Below, one piece after another: positions 28,172 through 37,445 of a stretch of 64,000 nucleotides of DNA. The notes under the pieces are model-generated. The model was not told where the DNA came from. It saw nothing but the letters and a program-made list of their open reading frames with translations, and did not search any database. How positions within the stretch are numbered: the first letter of the stretch is position 1; each line of letters starts with the position of its first letter. The stretch covers positions 806,001 to 870,000 of the forward strand of contig NZ_JAHSTY010000002.1 of assembly GCF_019145355.1 (NCBI RefSeq). The letters are read 5' to 3'. The stretch is from Pseudomonas azadiae (GTDB lineage Bacteria; Pseudomonadota; Gammaproteobacteria; Pseudomonadales; Pseudomonadaceae). The translations under genes and the position numbers were made by a program.

Positions 28172-29324
28172 GCGTGCCTCCCGAGGCTTTGGCCAGTTGC
28201 ACAGGGTCACCTTCACGCAGGGCGTCCGGCGGGTTGTCGACCACGCGGTCGGTGGGCTTCAGGCCCTGGTCAACCACCAGGCGTTCGCCCAGGTCCAGAC
28301 CGATGTGGATGCCTTGCAGGTGCACATGGTTCTGCGCGTCCAGCAGCGCCACTTGGGTGCCTTGGGCGCGGAAGATCAACGCGCTGGCCGGGATGCTTAC
28401 GCCATGGGTGTCCGCTGGAATCGGCAAGGTGGCTTCGGCGTAATCGCCGGGCAGCAACCGGCCGTCGGGGTTGTCTGCCACGAATTGCGCGAGCAGGGTG
28501 CCGGAGCGTCGGTCGATGGCGGTGGAGTCGCCGATCAGGCGGGCCTTGAAGTGTTCGCCGGGGTGTTCGGGCACGGTCAGCTCGGCTTCAAGGCCGGGCC
28601 GGATGACCGCCGCATAGTTCTGCGGCACCGGTACATACAGGCGTAATTGGTGGGTGTCGGCCAGGTCGAACAGCTCTGGATCGCTGTCGCTGTCGGCCTT
28701 GATCAACTGGCCGATATCGGTGTTGCGCGCGGTGATGGTGCCGGCAAACGGCGCGCGCAGGGTCTTGTAGCTTTCCAGTGCGGTGAGCCTGGCGTAGTCG
28801 GCAGCGGCGGCTTCGGCGTTGGCCTTGGCAGCGGCAGCATTGGAGGTTTTTTCGTCGGCCTCCTGGCGCGACACCGAGTGACTGGCGAGCAGGTGCTGCC
28901 AGCGCGTGGCGGTGGTTTCGGCCAGGCGTGCGTTGGCCTGCTCCTGTACCAGGCGGGCATGGGTCTGGGCCAGTTGCTGGTCGAGGTCGGGGCTGTCGAT
29001 CTCGGCCAGAATCTGCCCGGCCTTGACCTGGCTGCCGATGTCGGCCTTCCAGTCCTTCAGATAGCCACTGACCCTGGCGTGGATCGGCGCCTTGCTCCAG
29101 GCTTCCAGGTGCGCAGGCAAGCGCAGGGTATCGCTGGCGACGTTCTGTTGCGGTTCAAACACCATGACTTGCGCGACGGCGGCGGTTTCGGTCCAGGCGC
29201 TGACCGATTGTTCGTGCAGCGTGCGGGCGTGCAGGCCGTTGGCGACCAGCAGGGCGGCCAGGGTCAGGCCGCCCGCACCCATGAGCATCAGACGTTTGCG
29301 CGAGGGTTTGTGATCAGACGACAT
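28155..29324 (-). CDS. RND periplasmic adaptor (HlyD/MFP family)
   Basis: A 389-aa membrane-fusion protein with one N-terminal helix (LMLMGAGGLTLAALLVANGL), the lipoyl motif ARVSGYLKDWKADIGSQVKAGQILAEID, a coiled-coil hairpin rich in Ala and Gln, and the barrel. ATG 29324 has GGAG nine bases upstream and overlaps the RND gene by 11 bases. Confidence 0.9.
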   Translation of the reverse strand: MSSDHKPSRKRLMLMGAGGLTLAALLVANGLHARTLHEQSVSAWTETAAVAQVMVFEPQQNVASDTLRLPAHLEAWSKAPIHARVSGYLKDWKADIGSQVKAGQILAEIDSPDLDQQLAQTHARLVQEQANARLAETTATRWQHLLASHSVSRQEADEKTSNAAAAKANAEAAAADYARLTALESYKTLRAPFAGTITARNTDIGQLIKADSDSDPELFDLADTHQLRLYVPVPQNYAAVIRPGLEAELTVPEHPGEHFKARLIGDSTAIDRRSGTLLAQFVADNPDGRLLPGDYAEATLPIPADTHGVSIPASALIFRAQGTQVALLDAQNHVHLQGIHIGLDLGERLVVDQGLKPTDRVVDNPPDALREGDPVQLAKASGGTHAPAA

Positions 29325-32300
29325 GGGGTGTTTCTCCAGCAGTTGCGCGAGTAGGGTGACGACCGTGGACCAGACTGAAAACCACGGGAACAAACAACAA
29401 GGTGGCGAGGGTGGCGAAGATCAAACCACCGATCACAGCGCGTCCGAGGGGGGCGTTCTGCTCCTCGGAGATCGCCAGGGGCAGCATGCCGATGATCATC
29501 GCCAGGGCGGTCATGCACACCGGACGAAAGCGTGTGTAGCCGGCTTCCAGCGCGGCCTTCAACGCATCGCCATGTTCGGCCAGGCGTTCGCGGCAGAAGC
29601 TCACCACCAGGATCGAGTTGGCAGTGGCCACGCCCATGCACAGAATGGCCCCGGTCAGCGCCGGTACCGACAACGAGGTGCCGCTGAGGAACAGCATCCA
29701 CACGATTCCCGCCAGCGCCGCCGGTAGCGCGGTGATGATCACAAACGGGTCGGCCCAGGATTGGAAATTGACCACGATCAGCAGGTAGATGAGCACCACC
29801 GCACCGAGCAGGCCCAGGCTCAACCCACTGAACGCTTCATGCAACGCATCGATCTGCCCGTGCAGGCTGATCACCGCACCCTTGGGGCGCAGCGACGCGG
29901 TGTCATCCAGTATTTTTTGCACATCGCGCGCCACGCCGCCGAGGTCGCGGCCTTGCACGTTGGCGTACAGGTCCAGGGTCGGTTCGATGTTGTAGTGGGT
30001 CACCACCGCCGGGCTTTGCACGCGGGAAATGGTGGCCACGCCGCCAAGGATCTGCGATCGGCCGTCGGAGCCGGTCACCGGCAGGGCTTCCAGCGACGGC
30101 AGGCTGTCGAGGCGATATTGCGGGGTCGCGGCGACGATGGAGTAAGACACGCCGTTGGCCGGGTTGAGCCAGAAGGTCGGCGCGGTCTGCGAGCTGCCGG
30201 CGAGTGAGGCGACCATGCTATTGGTCACGTCGCGCTCGGTGATGCCCAGGCCATTGGCGCGCATGCGATCGACGTTGACCTGTAACGAAGGGTAGCCCGT
30301 GGACTGCTGGATACGCAGATCGGCGATGCCCGGAACGTGCTGCAAGCGGCGTTCGAGTTCCACCGCATAGGCGCGGTTCTCTTCATCGCTGCGCCCGGAG
30401 ATTTTCACATCCAGCGGGGCGGGGGCGCCGAAGTTGAGGATCTGGCTGCTGATGTCGGCGGGCAGGAACGCAAAGTGGCTGCCGGGGAAGCTTTGCGGCA
30501 GGGCTTCACGCAGTTTTTTCACGTAGTCGGCGGTGGGCGCGTGGTGCTTTTTAAGGCTGATCTGAATATCGCCATCCTGCGGACCGATGGTGCCGCTGCT
30601 GCTGTAGGCCATGTCGATGCCGCTGAGAGGAATGCCGATATTGTCGACGATGGTGTCCAGTTGGTCGGCCGGGATCACTTCGCGGATCCGCGCTTCGATA
30701 CGATCAAAAGCGGCGGCGCTTTCCTCGATGCGCGTGCCCAGTGGCAAACGCACATGCAGGGCGAGGGCGCCGGCGTCGGTGGCCGGGAAAAAATCCTGGC
30801 CCAGGCTTGGCAGCAGCAGGAATGAGGCGAGTACGCAGGCAAGAAATCCGAGGATAAAACGCCTGCGATTACCCAGCGCCAAGGTCAGCAGGCCGTGATA
30901 GGTATCGCGGATATTCGAGAAATGGCGTTCGAAACCCTGCTGGAAACTCAACAGCGATTGCAGTGCGGCGTTGCGCGGTTTCTGGTGCTGTTCACCTTCG
31001 TGATGATTGATGAATTGATCTTCCGGGTGATGCCCGGCGCCCTGCTCCGGCGTATGCGGCTTAAGCAGGAACATCGCCAGTGTCGGTACCAGCGTACGCG
31101 ACAGGACAAAGGAACTGGCCATGGCAAAGATCACCGCCAGGGCCATGGGACGGAACAGGTAACCGGCGATGCCTTGCAGCAGAAACATCGGCACGAACAC
31201 GATGCAGATGCACAACAACGAGATGAACGCCGGGCCGACAATTTGCGCGGCGCCGTCGAGGATCGCGGTCTTCACCGCCTTGCCTTGTTCCAGATGCCAG
31301 TTGATGTTCTCGATGGTCACCGTGGCATCGTCCACCAGGATCCCCACGGCCAAGGCCAGCCCGCCGAGGGTCATCACGTTGAGGGTTTGTCCGGACACCG
31401 CCAGCAGCGCGATGGCCGCGAGCACGGCCAGGGGGATCGACGCGGCGATGATCAGTGTTGAACGCCAACTGCCCAGGAACAGCAGGATCATCGCACTGGT
31501 CAGCAGCGCGGCAATGATGCCTTCCTGGGCCACGCTGCCCACCGATTGCTTGACGAACACCGAGGCATCCCCCAGCAGCGAAGTCTTCAGCGACGGTGGC
31601 AGGGTTTCGTTGATGCGCGGCAACATCTGACGGATGCCGTCGATAATCGACAGGGTGGAAATGCTGCCGTTTTTCAGCGCCGGCATCAGCACCGCGCGGT
31701 GGCCGTCGACACGCACGATGTTGGTCTGCGGCGGCGAGCCGTCGCGCACGTGGGCGACTTGGCCGATGGTAATCAGCGCACCGTCGACGGTCTTGATCGG
31801 CAGGTCGTTGAGTTCACCGATGGCCTTGGGGCTGTTATTGAGCAGCACCGTGTATTCGTTGCGCCCAAGTTTGGCGGTGCCCACCGGAATGATCTGGTTC
31901 TGCAGGGCCAGGGCGTTGCCCACATCCTGCGCCGACAGGCCTTTGGCTGCCAATGCCTGCGGGTCGAGGTCGAGGGTGATCTGGCGTTGCTTGCCGCCCA
32001 TGGGGGTCGGCATGGCCAGGCCGGGCAGGGCGCTCAATGGCAGGCGGATGTTGTTCTGCACCAGGTCGCGGATCCTGGCTTCCGACAGGCTCGGGCTGGA
32101 GAATGCCATCTGCAGGATCGGCACCGTGGAAGCGCTGTAATTTAGGATCAGCGGCGGCGTGATGCCCGGCGGCATCTGCTTGAGCACGGTTTGTGAAACC
32201 GCCGTGACTTGGGCGTTGGCGGTGCGGATATCCACGCCGGGCTGGAAGAAAATCTTGACGATGCCCATGCCGGGCAAGGATTGCGATTCGATATGTTCGA

Positions 32301-32535
32301 TGTCGTTGACGGTGGTGCTCAGGGAGCGTTCATAGGTGTATATCACCCGACCAGCCATGGCGTCCGGCGACAGGCCGTTGTACTGCCACACCACGGCGAC
32401 GACGGGGATGCCGATATCCGGGAATACGTCAGTGGGGGTGCGCAGGGCCGCCATCGGCCCGATGATGCAGATGAATATGGCCAACACGATAAACGTGTAC
32501 GGCTTGTGCAGTGCGGTCTTTACCAGTCCGAGCAT
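29314..32535 (-). CDS. RND efflux permease (HAE1-like)
   Basis: A 1073-aa inner-membrane proton antiporter with the RND layout: helix 1, periplasmic domain, helices 2-6, linker, helix 7, second periplasmic domain, helices 8-12. The proton-relay Asp pair is visible in GILVDDATVTIENI. The cytoplasmic linker after helix 6 is unusually His-rich (HTPEQGAGHHPEDQF...HHEGEQHQ). ATG 32535 follows GGAAG. First gene of the operon permease-adaptor-channel; no adjacent regulator. The substrate class (drug or other small molecule) is unknown. Confidence 0.92.
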   Translation of the reverse strand: MLGLVKTALHKPYTFIVLAIFICIIGPMAALRTPTDVFPDIGIPVVAVVWQYNGLSPDAMAGRVIYTYERSLSTTVNDIEHIESQSLPGMGIVKIFFQPGVDIRTANAQVTAVSQTVLKQMPPGITPPLILNYSASTVPILQMAFSSPSLSEARIRDLVQNNIRLPLSALPGLAMPTPMGGKQRQITLDLDPQALAAKGLSAQDVGNALALQNQIIPVGTAKLGRNEYTVLLNNSPKAIGELNDLPIKTVDGALITIGQVAHVRDGSPPQTNIVRVDGHRAVLMPALKNGSISTLSIIDGIRQMLPRINETLPPSLKTSLLGDASVFVKQSVGSVAQEGIIAALLTSAMILLFLGSWRSTLIIAASIPLAVLAAIALLAVSGQTLNVMTLGGLALAVGILVDDATVTIENINWHLEQGKAVKTAILDGAAQIVGPAFISLLCICIVFVPMFLLQGIAGYLFRPMALAVIFAMASSFVLSRTLVPTLAMFLLKPHTPEQGAGHHPEDQFINHHEGEQHQKPRNAALQSLLSFQQGFERHFSNIRDTYHGLLTLALGNRRRFILGFLACVLASFLLLPSLGQDFFPATDAGALALHVRLPLGTRIEESAAAFDRIEARIREVIPADQLDTIVDNIGIPLSGIDMAYSSSGTIGPQDGDIQISLKKHHAPTADYVKKLREALPQSFPGSHFAFLPADISSQILNFGAPAPLDVKISGRSDEENRAYAVELERRLQHVPGIADLRIQQSTGYPSLQVNVDRMRANGLGITERDVTNSMVASLAGSSQTAPTFWLNPANGVSYSIVAATPQYRLDSLPSLEALPVTGSDGRSQILGGVATISRVQSPAVVTHYNIEPTLDLYANVQGRDLGGVARDVQKILDDTASLRPKGAVISLHGQIDALHEAFSGLSLGLLGAVVLIYLLIVVNFQSWADPFVIITALPAALAGIVWMLFLSGTSLSVPALTGAILCMGVATANSILVVSFCRERLAEHGDALKAALEAGYTRFRPVCMTALAMIIGMLPLAISEEQNAPLGRAVIGGLIFATLATLLFVPVVFSLVHGRHPTRATAGETPHVV

Positions 32536-32729
32536 GCGTGAACTTCCTTGGTGCAGGATTGCAAACCCCGGCAGTCTTGCGCGACCCACCTAACACGCAC
32601 CTTTCAGCCAGGTGAAGGAACATTTAGGCGGGGGCTGAAGATCCTTTCACAGGGATTCATTTGTCCTGCACCGGTTCGCTCCCCAAGCTGGCAGCCCATC
32701 GGACACATCGTCTTTTTTGGAGCCTTGCC

Positions 32730-33140
32730 ATGTCACTTAAACCCTTGTTGCTGATTCCCGCCCTTGGTGCCGTGCTGCTGCTATCGGCGTGCGCCGGCCC
32801 CATTCCCAAGGCAGACCCGAGCCAAGCGTGGATTGGTTTGAAGGAAGAAGCCCCGAACGATCTGATGGCTGAGCGCGTAGACGGCAAGCGTGTCGATGAC
32901 GGACGCTTTTTCGAGGTGACGCCGGGGGACCATCGCTTGGATGTGACGTTATTCGAGGAGGAGCCAGGTGACGACAACCAGCAGGACTGCCAGGGTCGGG
33001 TCGAGTACAAACATTTCAAGGCGGGCGAACATTACACCCTGGTGGAGTCGAGCTTGGGCACCACCGTGCGTGCGTCCCTGGAGGATGGCCACGGCAAGGA
33101 AGTCGCGGCCACCCAGGACTTCAATTGCATGCCCGGCTAG
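32730..33140 (+). CDS. Small lipoprotein, unknown function
   Basis: A 136-aa protein with lipobox LSAC (Cys21). After the signal it is acidic, with two Cys (CQGRVEYKHF and the C-terminal FNCMPG) that could form a disulfide. I do not recognise the domain. The start has GGAG eight bases upstream. Its stop overlaps the stop of the convergent 53-aa gene. Confidence 0.78.
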   Translation: MSLKPLLLIPALGAVLLLSACAGPIPKADPSQAWIGLKEEAPNDLMAERVDGKRVDDGRFFEVTPGDHRLDVTLFEEEPGDDNQQDCQGRVEYKHFKAGEHYTLVESSLGTTVRASLEDGHGKEVAATQDFNCMPG

Positions 33141-33298
33141 GCGTGATGCACCGCCGCCTTGTGGGGCTTGGCGGGCGAAGCGGGTTTGACGTGGGGGTGG
33201 TGGTGCCGGCGGGTAATACGCAGCACCCCCCACAACATGGCGCCGGCAACCGACAGCCAACCACAGACCAACAGGAAAATCGTTGTTGCAAGGCTCAT
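33137..33298 (-). CDS. Small single-helix membrane protein, 53 aa
   Basis: Starts MSLATTIFLLVCGWLSVAGAML with one transmembrane helix, followed by a His/Lys-rich tail (RRHHHPHVKPASPAKPHKAA). AAAGGAGG upstream of ATG 33298 is one of the best ribosome sites in the window. It overlaps the convergent lipoprotein gene by four bases. Function unknown; the tail could bind metal or DNA/RNA phosphate. Confidence 0.7.
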   Translation of the reverse strand: MSLATTIFLLVCGWLSVAGAMLWGVLRITRRHHHPHVKPASPAKPHKAAVHHA

Positions 33299-33508
33299 TC
33301 GGGCCTCCTTTCGCCCCGCAGGGGGCACACACAGTCTTCTCAATGGACAGTCTAGCCAACCGGCGGTTGCCTGCTATTGACCAATGGTCGTGTCGGTCCA
33401 ACTTCTTTGCTCTATCCGCGCCCTTTAGTAAGCCTGCAGGCTATACCCGCGTGGCGTGGCGTCCTATGATCAGGGCCCTTACCGGCAGTTGATCAAGCGA
33501 GTAGAAAA

Positions 33509-34171
33509 TTGCGGTTACGGTCAAACCTTAAAATATCCGTATTGCTGGCCTGCGCCTTGGGGCTTGCCGCCTGTTCCGCCACCCCGTCGAAGCTGGCAGG
33601 CTTGCCCGAGCGTGTCGAACTCAACGGCGTGCCGACTTTTCGCGGCGAGGCGTATCAGGGCGGGCCTGCGTCTTTAGCCAGCATGCTGTCGCAACAAGGC
33701 ATTGTCATGACACCGGGGTTGCTGGATAAACCGCTGCATTTGCCGGGCGCCGAAGCCGACCTTGAGCGCAACATGCAAGTACTGGCGCGCGAGTACGGGC
33801 TGATGGTGTATCCGCTGGATGCCGAGCTGACAGCGGTACTGGCGCAAGTGGCGGCGGGATACCCGGTGATGGCGCGGATCGGCGGCGGGTTGTGGTCTGA
33901 TGCGCGCTACGTGGTCGTGGTGGGGTTCAATCAGCAGAAAAGCACCGTGCTGCTGCGCTCGGGCATGGACCGGCGCCTGCTGATGAGCTTCAGCGACTTC
34001 GAGCCCAAATGGAAAAGCGCCGGGAGCTGGGCGATCCTCACTCAGCGCCCAAGCCAGTTGCCGGCCAATGTGGATGCGCAACGCTGGCGTGATTCGGCTA
34101 ATGCCACTGCCCAGGCGGGGCAGGAGCGCGCGGCGGCGCAGGCACTCAAGGTGTTGGAAGAGCGCAAATAA
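33509..34171 (+). CDS. C39-like lipoprotein without the catalytic Cys and His
   Basis: A 220-aa lipoprotein (lipobox LAAC, Cys22). The sequence FRGEAYQGGPASLASML (45-60) and ARYVVVVGF (132-140), followed by VLLRSGMDRRLLMSF, follow the pattern of the C39-like peptidase domain. The catalytic Cys of the expected YQCGPAA is Gly51, and the expected His before (Y)AVVVG is Arg133. The fold appears complete, so this is probably a pseudo-peptidase that binds something in the periplasm. The start codon is TTG with a weak ribosome site (AAGCGAG). Confidence 0.75.
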   Translation: MRLRSNLKISVLLACALGLAACSATPSKLAGLPERVELNGVPTFRGEAYQGGPASLASMLSQQGIVMTPGLLDKPLHLPGAEADLERNMQVLAREYGLMVYPLDAELTAVLAQVAAGYPVMARIGGGLWSDARYVVVVGFNQQKSTVLLRSGMDRRLLMSFSDFEPKWKSAGSWAILTQRPSQLPANVDAQRWRDSANATAQAGQERAAAQALKVLEERK

Positions 34172-34198
34172 ATGCTGAAACAACGCTGATCCAATGTG

Positions 34199-34293
34199 AG
34201 GGCTTGCCCGCGATGCAGGCACCGAGGTGTTTCAGTGACACCTCGGTGATGCTATCGCAGGCAAGCCAGCTCCCGCACAAGCTCGCTCCCACA
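34199..34293. repeat. Decayed or composite REP elements
   Basis: Partial arms of two REP types (GGCTTGCCCGCGAT, GCAGGCAAGCCAGCTCCCGC, AAGCTCGCTCCCACAT) around a CACCGAGGTG/CACCTCGGTG inverted repeat. No clean symmetric REPIN remains. Confidence 0.7.
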
Positions 34294-34306
34294 TAATGTT
34301 GCGTGT

Positions 34307-35230
34307 TTAGCGACGAACTTCTGCAGCGTTAGCGCGGTTCTTCAGGTTTTTGTCGGCCTTGTAGCGCAACGCCACATCCGGTACCGAACCGCTCTTGCCG
34401 GTTTCAACCCAATTGCGGATACGGCTGGCATCGGCAAAGTGGGTGAACTTGCCGAAGGCATCCAGGATCACCAACGACACCGGGCGGTTGCCCATGCTGG
34501 TCACCAGCACCAGGCAGTGGCCGGCCTGGTTGGTGAAACCGGTCTTGGTCAGCTTGATGTCCCAGTTGGCGCGGTTGATCAGGTGGTCGGTGTTGGAGAA
34601 GCCCAGGGTGTAGTTGGGCTTGCGGAACGACACGGTCTTTTCCTTGGTGGTGCTCAGTTGGCTGAGCAACGGGTAGTGACGCGCGGCGGCCAACAGTTTG
34701 CTCAGGTCGCGGGCGGTGGACACGTTGTGGATCGACAGGCCGGTGGGCTCGACATAGTGGGTGCTGGTCATGCCCAGCGCCTTGGCCTTGGCGTTCATCG
34801 CCGCGATAAAAGCCGCGTAGCCGCCTGGGTAGTGATGCGCCAGGCTCGCGGCGGCGCGATTTTCCGAAGACATCAGGGCGATCAGCAGCATTTCCTTGCG
34901 CGGCATCTGGCTGCCGATCTTCACGCGCGAGAACACCCCCTTCATCTCCGGCGTGTCGCTGATGTTGATATCGATATATTCGTCCATATTCTGCTTGGCC
35001 TCGAGCACGATGAGGCCGGTCATCAATTTGCTCACCGAAGCGATGGGCACCACCACGTCGGGGTTGCTGGCATAGATGACCTTGTTGGTCTGCAGATCCA
35101 CCAGCATGGCGCTGCCGGAAGCGATTTGCAGTTTGGAGGTGTCACGCGGGGCCTGGGTGGTTTCGGCGGCGTGCGCAAAGGTGCCTGTGACAACAAAAAA
35201 CAGGCTGACGAGAGAAAGACGAATTTTCAC
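34307..35230 (-). CDS. pbpG: D-alanyl-D-alanine endopeptidase (PBP7)
   Basis: A 307-aa secreted serine peptidase with a signal peptide ending AHA. It has the three penicillin-binding motifs SVSK (catalytic Ser), SSEN and KTG. Length and order fit PBP7/8 (PbpG), which cuts the peptide cross-links of murein in the periplasm. It stands alone; folD upstream is separated by a terminator. Confidence 0.92.
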   Translation of the reverse strand: MKIRLSLVSLFFVVTGTFAHAAETTQAPRDTSKLQIASGSAMLVDLQTNKVIYASNPDVVVPIASVSKLMTGLIVLEAKQNMDEYIDINISDTPEMKGVFSRVKIGSQMPRKEMLLIALMSSENRAAASLAHHYPGGYAAFIAAMNAKAKALGMTSTHYVEPTGLSIHNVSTARDLSKLLAAARHYPLLSQLSTTKEKTVSFRKPNYTLGFSNTDHLINRANWDIKLTKTGFTNQAGHCLVLVTSMGNRPVSLVILDAFGKFTHFADASRIRNWVETGKSGSVPDVALRYKADKNLKNRANAAEVRR

Positions 35231-35390
35231 GCGGATGAACTCGCTAAAAGTAATGAAATGCCGTTCGGGAACGGTTTTTTGATAAATGCCGTTACATTTT
35301 AGGAGTATGGATCAGCAACTGTCGAATGTTCTTCTGGAACCCGATGAAAGTGCCTAAAAACTAAGAAAAAACAGTTTTATTGCACGCAAT

Positions 35391-35420
35391 AAAAAGCCCT
35401 GCGATAACGCAAGGCTTTTT
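35391..35420 (-). terminator. Bidirectional-looking terminator after folD
   Basis: AAAAAGCC...GGCTTTTT hairpin with an inner TGCG/CGCA stem, 16 bases past the folD stop. T-runs are present on both strands. Confidence 0.85.
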
Positions 35421-35435
35421 CAGCACGCCTGGTTA

Positions 35436-36290
35436 TTACTCGTGCAAGGTTTCTGCCGCGTACAAGGTGTTTTCCAGCAGGCAGGCACGTGTCATCGGGC
35501 CGACACCGCCTGGCACGGGAGTGATCCAGCCGGCGCGGGGCAGGGCGGTGTCGTACACCACGTCGCCCACCAGCTTGCCGTCGTCCTGGCGGTTGATCCC
35601 GACGTCGATGACGATGGCGCCTTCCTTGATCCACTCACCCTTGACCAGGCCCGGCTTGCCGGCGGCGACCACAACCAAATCAGCGCGGCCGACGTGGCCG
35701 GCAAGGTCCTTGGTGAAGCGGTGGGTCACGGTCACGGTGCAGCCGGCCAGCAGCAGTTCCATCGCCATCGGGCGACCGACGATATTGGATGCGCCGACCA
35801 CCACGGCATCGAGGCCATACAAATCGACGCCGGTGCTTTCCAGCAGGGTCATGATGCCTTTGGGGGTGCACGGGCGCAGCAGCGGGATACGCTGGGCCAG
35901 GCGGCCGACGTTATAAGGGTGGAAACCGTCGACGTCCTTGTCCGGGCGAATACGCTCCAGCAGTTTGGAGGCGTCCAGGTGCTCGGGCAATGGCAGTTGC
36001 AGCAGGATGCCGTCGATCTTCGGGTCGTCGTTGAGGCCGTCGATCAGGTCGGTAAGCGCCTGCTGGGTGGTCTCGGCAGGCAAGTCGTAGGCCTTGGAAA
36101 TAAAGCCGACCTCTTCACAGTCTTTACGCTTGTGCGAGACATAAACCTGAGAGGCAGGATCGCTGCCGACCAGGATCACCGCGAGGCCAGGCGTGCGCAG
36201 GCCTTGCCGGCTGCGCTCGGTGACTCGTTTGGCGATCTGCTGGCGCAGGCTGGCGGCGATTGATTTGCCGTCGATAAGTTGTGCAGTCAT
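35436..36290 (-). CDS. folD: Bifunctional methylenetetrahydrofolate dehydrogenase/cyclohydrolase
   Basis: A 284-aa FolD. Seen: [14 protein letters not shown] with the catalytic Lys near 56, LQLPLPEH and the NADP motif [14 protein letters not shown]. It interconverts 5,10-methylene- and 10-formyl-tetrahydrofolate for purine, Met and formyl-Met synthesis. Full length, unremarkable, divergent from the tRNA cluster. Confidence 0.95.
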   Translation of the reverse strand: MTAQLIDGKSIAASLRQQIAKRVTERSRQGLRTPGLAVILVGSDPASQVYVSHKRKDCEEVGFISKAYDLPAETTQQALTDLIDGLNDDPKIDGILLQLPLPEHLDASKLLERIRPDKDVDGFHPYNVGRLAQRIPLLRPCTPKGIMTLLESTGVDLYGLDAVVVGASNIVGRPMAMELLLAGCTVTVTHRFTKDLAGHVGRADLVVVAAGKPGLVKGEWIKEGAIVIDVGINRQDDGKLVGDVVYDTALPRAGWITPVPGGVGPMTRACLLENTLYAAETLHE

Positions 36291-36422
36291 TACGCGTGAT
36301 TAACCATCGAGAGGGGGAAGAAAAGTGCGCGCATTCTCGCATGCCAGGACGTGAGGGCAAAGGCGCTTGGTCCGCAAATTGCCCTAACCCCTTAAATAAA
36401 ATCAGTTTTTTTTAAAAAAGAT

Positions 36423-36451
36423 TTGACGGGTTTCGAGGGCGTCTATACTAT
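36423..36451 (+). promoter_or_regulatory. Sigma-70 promoter of the tRNA cluster
   Basis: TTGACG, 17 bases, TACTAT. It lies about 119 bases before tRNA-Arg, so the primary transcript has a leader of roughly 110 bases (36460-36569) in which I see no gene. Confidence 0.7.
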
Positions 36452-36569
36452 TCGTCGCACTTGTCGGGCACAGCCTAGCACTGGTTGAGAAGGTCAAGCA
36501 GAATAGAGTGTTGTTCTGCAAGGCTGGAAGCACTTAGTTTGTAATCCTCCAAGAGTACAGATTAATAAG

Positions 36570-36646
36570 GCGCCCGTAGCTCAGCTGGATAGAGCATCCG
36601 CCTTCTAAGCGGATGGTCGCAGGTTCGAGTCCTGCCGGGTGCGCCA
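36570..36646 (+). tRNA. tRNA-Arg (TCT)
   Basis: 77 bases with encoded CCA, a complete cloverleaf (GCGCCCG/CGGGTGC acceptor) and anticodon TCT in CTTCTAA. First gene of a four-tRNA cluster that also precedes tig in P. aeruginosa. Confidence 0.97.
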
Positions 36647-36678
36647 TTAGGCAGCTTTGGCACAAGTAGCGTTAGATG

Positions 36679-36754
36679 GTGGGCGTAGCTCAGTTGGTAG
36701 AGCACGGGATTGTGACTCCCGTTGTCGAGGGTTCGATCCCCTTCGTCCACCCCA
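36679..36754 (+). tRNA. tRNA-His (GTG), copy 1
   Basis: 76 bases with encoded CCA and anticodon GTG in ATTGTGA. The G before position 1 (36678) and C73 form the extra pair that marks tRNA-His. Identical to copy 2. Confidence 0.97.
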
Positions 36755-36760
36755 TATTTG

Positions 36761-36791
36761 AAAGGCGCCAGATTAACCGTCTGGCGCCTTT
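36761..36791 (+). terminator. Terminator-like hairpin after tRNA-His copy 1
   Basis: A 12-base-pair perfect stem (AAAGGCGCCAGA/TCTGGCGCCTTT) with a seven-base loop, nearly the same as the one after copy 2. The T-tract is short (TTTGCTTT), so read-through to tRNA-Leu is likely. Confidence 0.75.
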
Positions 36792-36809
36792 GCTTTAAGA
36801 GCTTCAAGC

Positions 36810-36894
36810 GCGGATGTGGTGGAATTGGTAGACACACTGGATTTAGGTTCCAGCGCCGCGAGGCGTAAGAGTTCGAGTCTCTTCATCCGCACCA
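36810..36894 (+). tRNA. tRNA-Leu (TAG)
   Basis: 85 bases with a long variable arm and encoded CCA; anticodon TAG in ATTTAGG. Lies between the two tRNA-His copies. Confidence 0.97.
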
Positions 36895-36971
36895 AATAAA
36901 GCCGGGTTCTGTTGAAAGACGGAGCAGGGCTCGACAAAGAAGTGGTTTGGTTTCTTTGTTAACGCAATATG

Positions 36972-37047
36972 GTGGGCGTAGCTCAGTTGGTAGAGCACGG
37001 GATTGTGACTCCCGTTGTCGAGGGTTCGATCCCCTTCGTCCACCCCA
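36972..37047 (+). tRNA. tRNA-His (GTG), copy 2
   Basis: Same 76-base sequence as the first copy, followed by an equivalent hairpin. Confidence 0.97.
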
Positions 37048-37053
37048 TATTCG

Positions 37054-37088
37054 AAAGGCGCCAGATTTAACAGTCTGGCGCCTTTTTT
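37054..37088 (+). terminator. Terminator of the tRNA cluster
   Basis: The same 12-base-pair stem as at 36761, here followed by six T. This is the stronger of the two hairpins. Confidence 0.9.
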
Positions 37089-37445
37089 GGTTTCAGTGGT
37101 TCGAATATTCAGCGGCTGCAGTGATTGCGTCGCAACGGCAGGGCGCTTCGTCGTATTTATGTGTCTCGATGATGCCGCGCTGCCTGCCGGCCCTTTTGAG
37201 GGTTGGCCGCCAGGGCGCCGGATGACGGCTTCTTTCTATATATAGAAGAGCGGCGCAGAGCCCTGGCGTACCTGGCTGTATTTGTCACCGGGGCGAGGTG
37301 CATCCGTGCCTTCGTACCGATAAATTGCCGGCTGTTTTCGGGCGTATTTTCAGTAGGGTGACTTCTTGAGTTTGACCCACTAGAATGCATGCCCTTGATT
37401 GGGGTCGGAAATGGCCGGCTAACGTCTGTGCAACGAGGAATATCC

